The notes below the pieces were generated by a model. It had not been told where the DNA came from. It worked only from the letters and a program-made list of their open reading frames with translations, and ran no database searches. Of a DNA stretch of 6,753 nucleotides, positions 4,476-6,753 are shown in pieces. The DNA is from an uncultured Prevotella sp. (GTDB taxonomy: Bacteria > Bacteroidota > Bacteroidia > Bacteroidales > Bacteroidaceae). A program made the translations under genes and the position numbers. The stretch's first letter is position 1. The number at the start of each line of letters is the position of its first letter. Location of the stretch: assembly GCA_945637645.1 (NCBI GenBank), contig CALZDK010000107.1, positions 1 through 6,753 on the forward strand. Reading direction: 5' to 3'.

Positions 4476-6753
4476 TTAATATTCTGACCAGCTCTTGATG
4501 CCAATACCCTCTATTCCGACGGTGCAGAACGCATAAATGAACGCTGATGCGAGTCGGCTGTTGGTAATAAGTGGCACATTAAGGTCAATGGCGGCACGAC
4601 GAATCTTATAGCCGTTGGAGAGTTCTCCCGCGGTAAGGTTTTTAGGTATGTTCACCACCATGTCAATCTCATGTTTGTGCAACATGTCGAGAGCCTGTGG
4701 CTGACCTTCCTCCGAAGGCCAATATACCCGTTTGTTCTCTATGCCGTTTTCTGTAAGATAGTTTGATGTTCCACCAGTGGCGTAGAGTTTGTAGCCATGG
4801 CTGACAAGCATTCGTGCCGCGTCAAGCATCTCCGCTTTCTGCTTTGCGCTACCAGTGGAGAGGAGAATGTTCTTCTCCGGTATGCGATGACCCACGGAAA
4901 GCATTGATTTGAGAAGAGCCGTTGAAGTGTCGTCGCCAAGGCAGCCAACCTCACCTGTGGAAGCCATGTCAACACCAAGTACTGGGTCTGCCTTTTGCAG
5001 ACGATTGAATGAGAACTGGCTTGCCTTAATTCCCACATAGTCGAGGTCGAAGAGGCTCTTGTGCGGTTTTTCCACAGGAAGTCCGAGCATCACCTTTGTA
5101 GCAAGCTCGATGAGGTTTATTTTCAAAACCTTGCTCACAAATGGGAACGAGCGTGAGGCACGAAGGTTACACTCTATCACCTTTATGTCGTTGTCGCGTG
5201 CGAGGAACTGGATGTTGAACGGACCGCTGATGTGCAGTTCCTCGGCAATCTTTTTGCTGACGCGCTTTATTCGGCGCACTGTCTCGCAATAAAGTTTCTG
5301 CGGCGGGAACTGTATGGTTGCGTCGCCGGAGTGGACTCCAGCAAACTCTATGTGCTCGGATATGGCATAGGCAATTATCTCGCCGTTCTTTGCCACTGCA
5401 TCCATCTCCACCTCCTTGGCATGTTCTATGAACTGGCTTACAACTACCGGGTGGTCCTCGCTCACGTTGGCGGCAAGACGGAGGAACTTCTCAAGCTCTT
5501 CCTGGTTGGAGCAAACGTTCATTGCCGCGCCGGAGAGTACATATGAAGGACGGACAAGCACAGGGAAGCCCACCTCGTCGATAAACTTGTTTATGTCGTC
5601 CATTGAGGTGAGCGCACTCCATGCAGGCTGATCGATACCGTTGCGAGAGAGCATTGAGGAGAACTTGGCACGGTCCTCGGCATTGTCAATGTCCTTTGCC
5701 GAAGTGCCGAGAATAGGCACGTTCTGCGCATCGAGACGCATGGCGAGGTTGTTTGGAATCTGACCTCCTGTGGAGACAATAACTCCATGAGGCGACTCAA
5801 ACTCTATGATGTCCATGACGCGCTCGAAGGTAAGCTCGTCGAAGTAGAGACGGTCGCACATGTCGTAGTCGGTAGATACGGTCTCCGGGTTATAGTTTAT
5901 CATCACTGAGCGGTAGCCTTCCTTGCGTATTGTGTTCAAGGCCTGCACTCCACACCAGTCAAACTCTACAGAAGAACCGATACGGTAGGCTCCTGAGCCA
6001 AGCACAATGATAGAACGTTTGTCTTTCTCAAACTTTATGTCACTCTCCACGCCAGCGTATGTGACATAGAGGTAGTTTGTCTGTGCAGGATATTCGGCTG
6101 CCAGAGTGTCTATCTGCTTCACGACGGGCAGGATGCCGTAGTTTTTGCGCAGGTTACGGACGAGAAGCCCTGCCTTTGCCATGCTGTTCACCTCGTTGTC
6201 GAGACCTACGGCACGAGCAATCTGGAAGTCGGTGAAACCATATACCTTAGCTTCGCGCAGCAGTTCCTTGTCGAGCTTATTGATATTGCCCACTGCCTTC
6301 ATCTGCTCGTCGATGTCTATTATGTGCTTCAGCTTTTGCAGGAACCACTTGTCGATCTTCGTAAGTTCGTGTATTTGGTCTATGGTGTAGTTCTTGTGCA
6401 TTGCCTTCGAGATGATGAAGACACGCTTGTCGGTTGGCTCCCTGAGTGCCGCGTCGATGTCGGGAATCTCAAGTTCCTTGTTCTCCACGAAACCGTGCAT
6501 TCCCTGTCCGATCATTCTCAAACCCTTTTGTATTGCCTCTTCAAAGTTGCGTCCTATTGCCATAACCTCACCAACGGATTTCATTGATGAGCCGAGTTCT
6601 TTGTCAACACCACGGAACTTGGATAGGTCCCAACGTGGAATCTTGCAGACGACATAGTCAAGTGCCGGTTCGAAGAATGCGCTTGTGGTCTTTGTCACAG
6701 AGTTCTTCAGTTCAAAGAGTCCATAACCCATACCAAGTTTGGCAGCCACGAAA
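4476..6753 (-). CDS. carB: Carbamoyl-phosphate synthase large subunit, 5' end outside window
   Basis: The C-terminal 758 or so residues of an enzyme normally about 1,070 long. With the small subunit CarA it makes carbamoyl phosphate from glutamine-derived ammonia, bicarbonate and two ATP, feeding pyrimidine and arginine synthesis. Visible in order, counting from codon 6749-6747: the tail of the first ATP-grasp half (MKSVGEVMAIGR about 56-67), the oligomerisation domain (about 85-240), the second ATP-grasp half (SGAYRIGSSVEFDW, NPETVSTDYD, RPSYVLSG, GVHSGDAT, ECNLRASRSFPFVSK; about 245-615), and the C-terminal MGS-like allosteric domain (about 625-757). The GTG at 6749 is an internal valine: the frame continues open to the edge and the family has KVAAKL-type sequence here. 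The wording of many motifs is closer to eukaryotic CAD/CPS1 than to E. coli CarB. carA is not in the window. The stop lies 74 bases before the kinase start, with no strong terminator between. Confidence 0.96.
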   Translation of the reverse strand, partial: FVAAKLGMGYGLFELKNSVTKTTSAFFEPALDYVVCKIPRWDLSKFRGVDKELGSSMKSVGEVMAIGRNFEEAIQKGLRMIGQGMHGFVENKELEIPDIDAALREPTDKRVFIISKAMHKNYTIDQIHELTKIDKWFLQKLKHIIDIDEQMKAVGNINKLDKELLREAKVYGFTDFQIARAVGLDNEVNSMAKAGLLVRNLRKNYGILPVVKQIDTLAAEYPAQTNYLYVTYAGVESDIKFEKDKRSIIVLGSGAYRIGSSVEFDWCGVQALNTIRKEGYRSVMINYNPETVSTDYDMCDRLYFDELTFERVMDIIEFESPHGVIVSTGGQIPNNLAMRLDAQNVPILGTSAKDIDNAEDRAKFSSMLSRNGIDQPAWSALTSMDDINKFIDEVGFPVLVRPSYVLSGAAMNVCSNQEELEKFLRLAANVSEDHPVVVSQFIEHAKEVEMDAVAKNGEIIAYAISEHIEFAGVHSGDATIQFPPQKLYCETVRRIKRVSKKIAEELHISGPFNIQFLARDNDIKVIECNLRASRSFPFVSKVLKINLIELATKVMLGLPVEKPHKSLFDLDYVGIKASQFSFNRLQKADPVLGVDMASTGEVGCLGDDTSTALLKSMLSVGHRIPEKNILLSTGSAKQKAEMLDAARMLVSHGYKLYATGGTSNYLTENGIENKRVYWPSEEGQPQALDMLHKHEIDMVVNIPKNLTAGELSNGYKIRRAAIDLNVPLITNSRLASAFIYAFCTVGIEGIGIKSWSEY

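Noticed and set aside
6747..6749. GTG as a possible start of carB
   Set aside because: The frame stays open to the window edge, and the residues match the middle of the CarB family, about 310 residues from the true N-terminus.

Overview
The window looks like chromosomal DNA from a Bacteroidota bacterium, probably of the Prevotella/Bacteroides group. The pointers are protein similarity recalled from memory (CarB, GH13 amylase and receiver-kinase styles), sparse Shine-Dalgarno sequences, A-rich leaders, and a TAnnTTTG-type promoter core in the longest intergenic gap next to a gene start. The genus is an inference; no rRNA or other taxonomic marker is present. No mobile element, tRNA, rRNA or CRISPR array was seen.

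All genes lie on the minus strand, so they read from right to left. At the right edge (6753 to 4476) is the 3' two thirds of carB, the large subunit of carbamoyl-phosphate synthase; its start is outside the window. A 74-base AT-rich gap follows, holding a good candidate promoter. Next come a cytosolic receiver-histidine kinase protein (4401-3253) and, 32 bases on, fabD (3220-2333), the malonyl-CoA:ACP transacylase of fatty acid synthesis. A strong hairpin with a short T tract (about 2316-2277) lies between fabD and a cytoplasmic GH13 alpha-amylase-family enzyme, whose best start is 2256. Four bases after that gene ends, a short AlaX-type tRNA-editing protein begins (587-120). Seven bases after that, an unrecognised reading frame begins and runs off the left edge (112 to 1).

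The genes do not form one pathway. They cover pyrimidine/arginine precursor supply, signalling, lipid precursor supply, alpha-glucan breakdown and translation quality control. Spacing suggests a kinase-fabD unit and a GH13-alaX-unknown unit, with the hairpin ending the first or partly separating the two. There is no gene-free stretch longer than about 80 bases.

The most interesting points are the strongly eukaryote-like (CAD/CPS1-like) character of this CarB, including several residues matching the N-acetylglutamate site of animal CPS1; the hairpin between fabD and the amylase gene; and the tight coupling of an amylase gene to a tRNA-editing gene. I did not find evidence for a wholly new system here.
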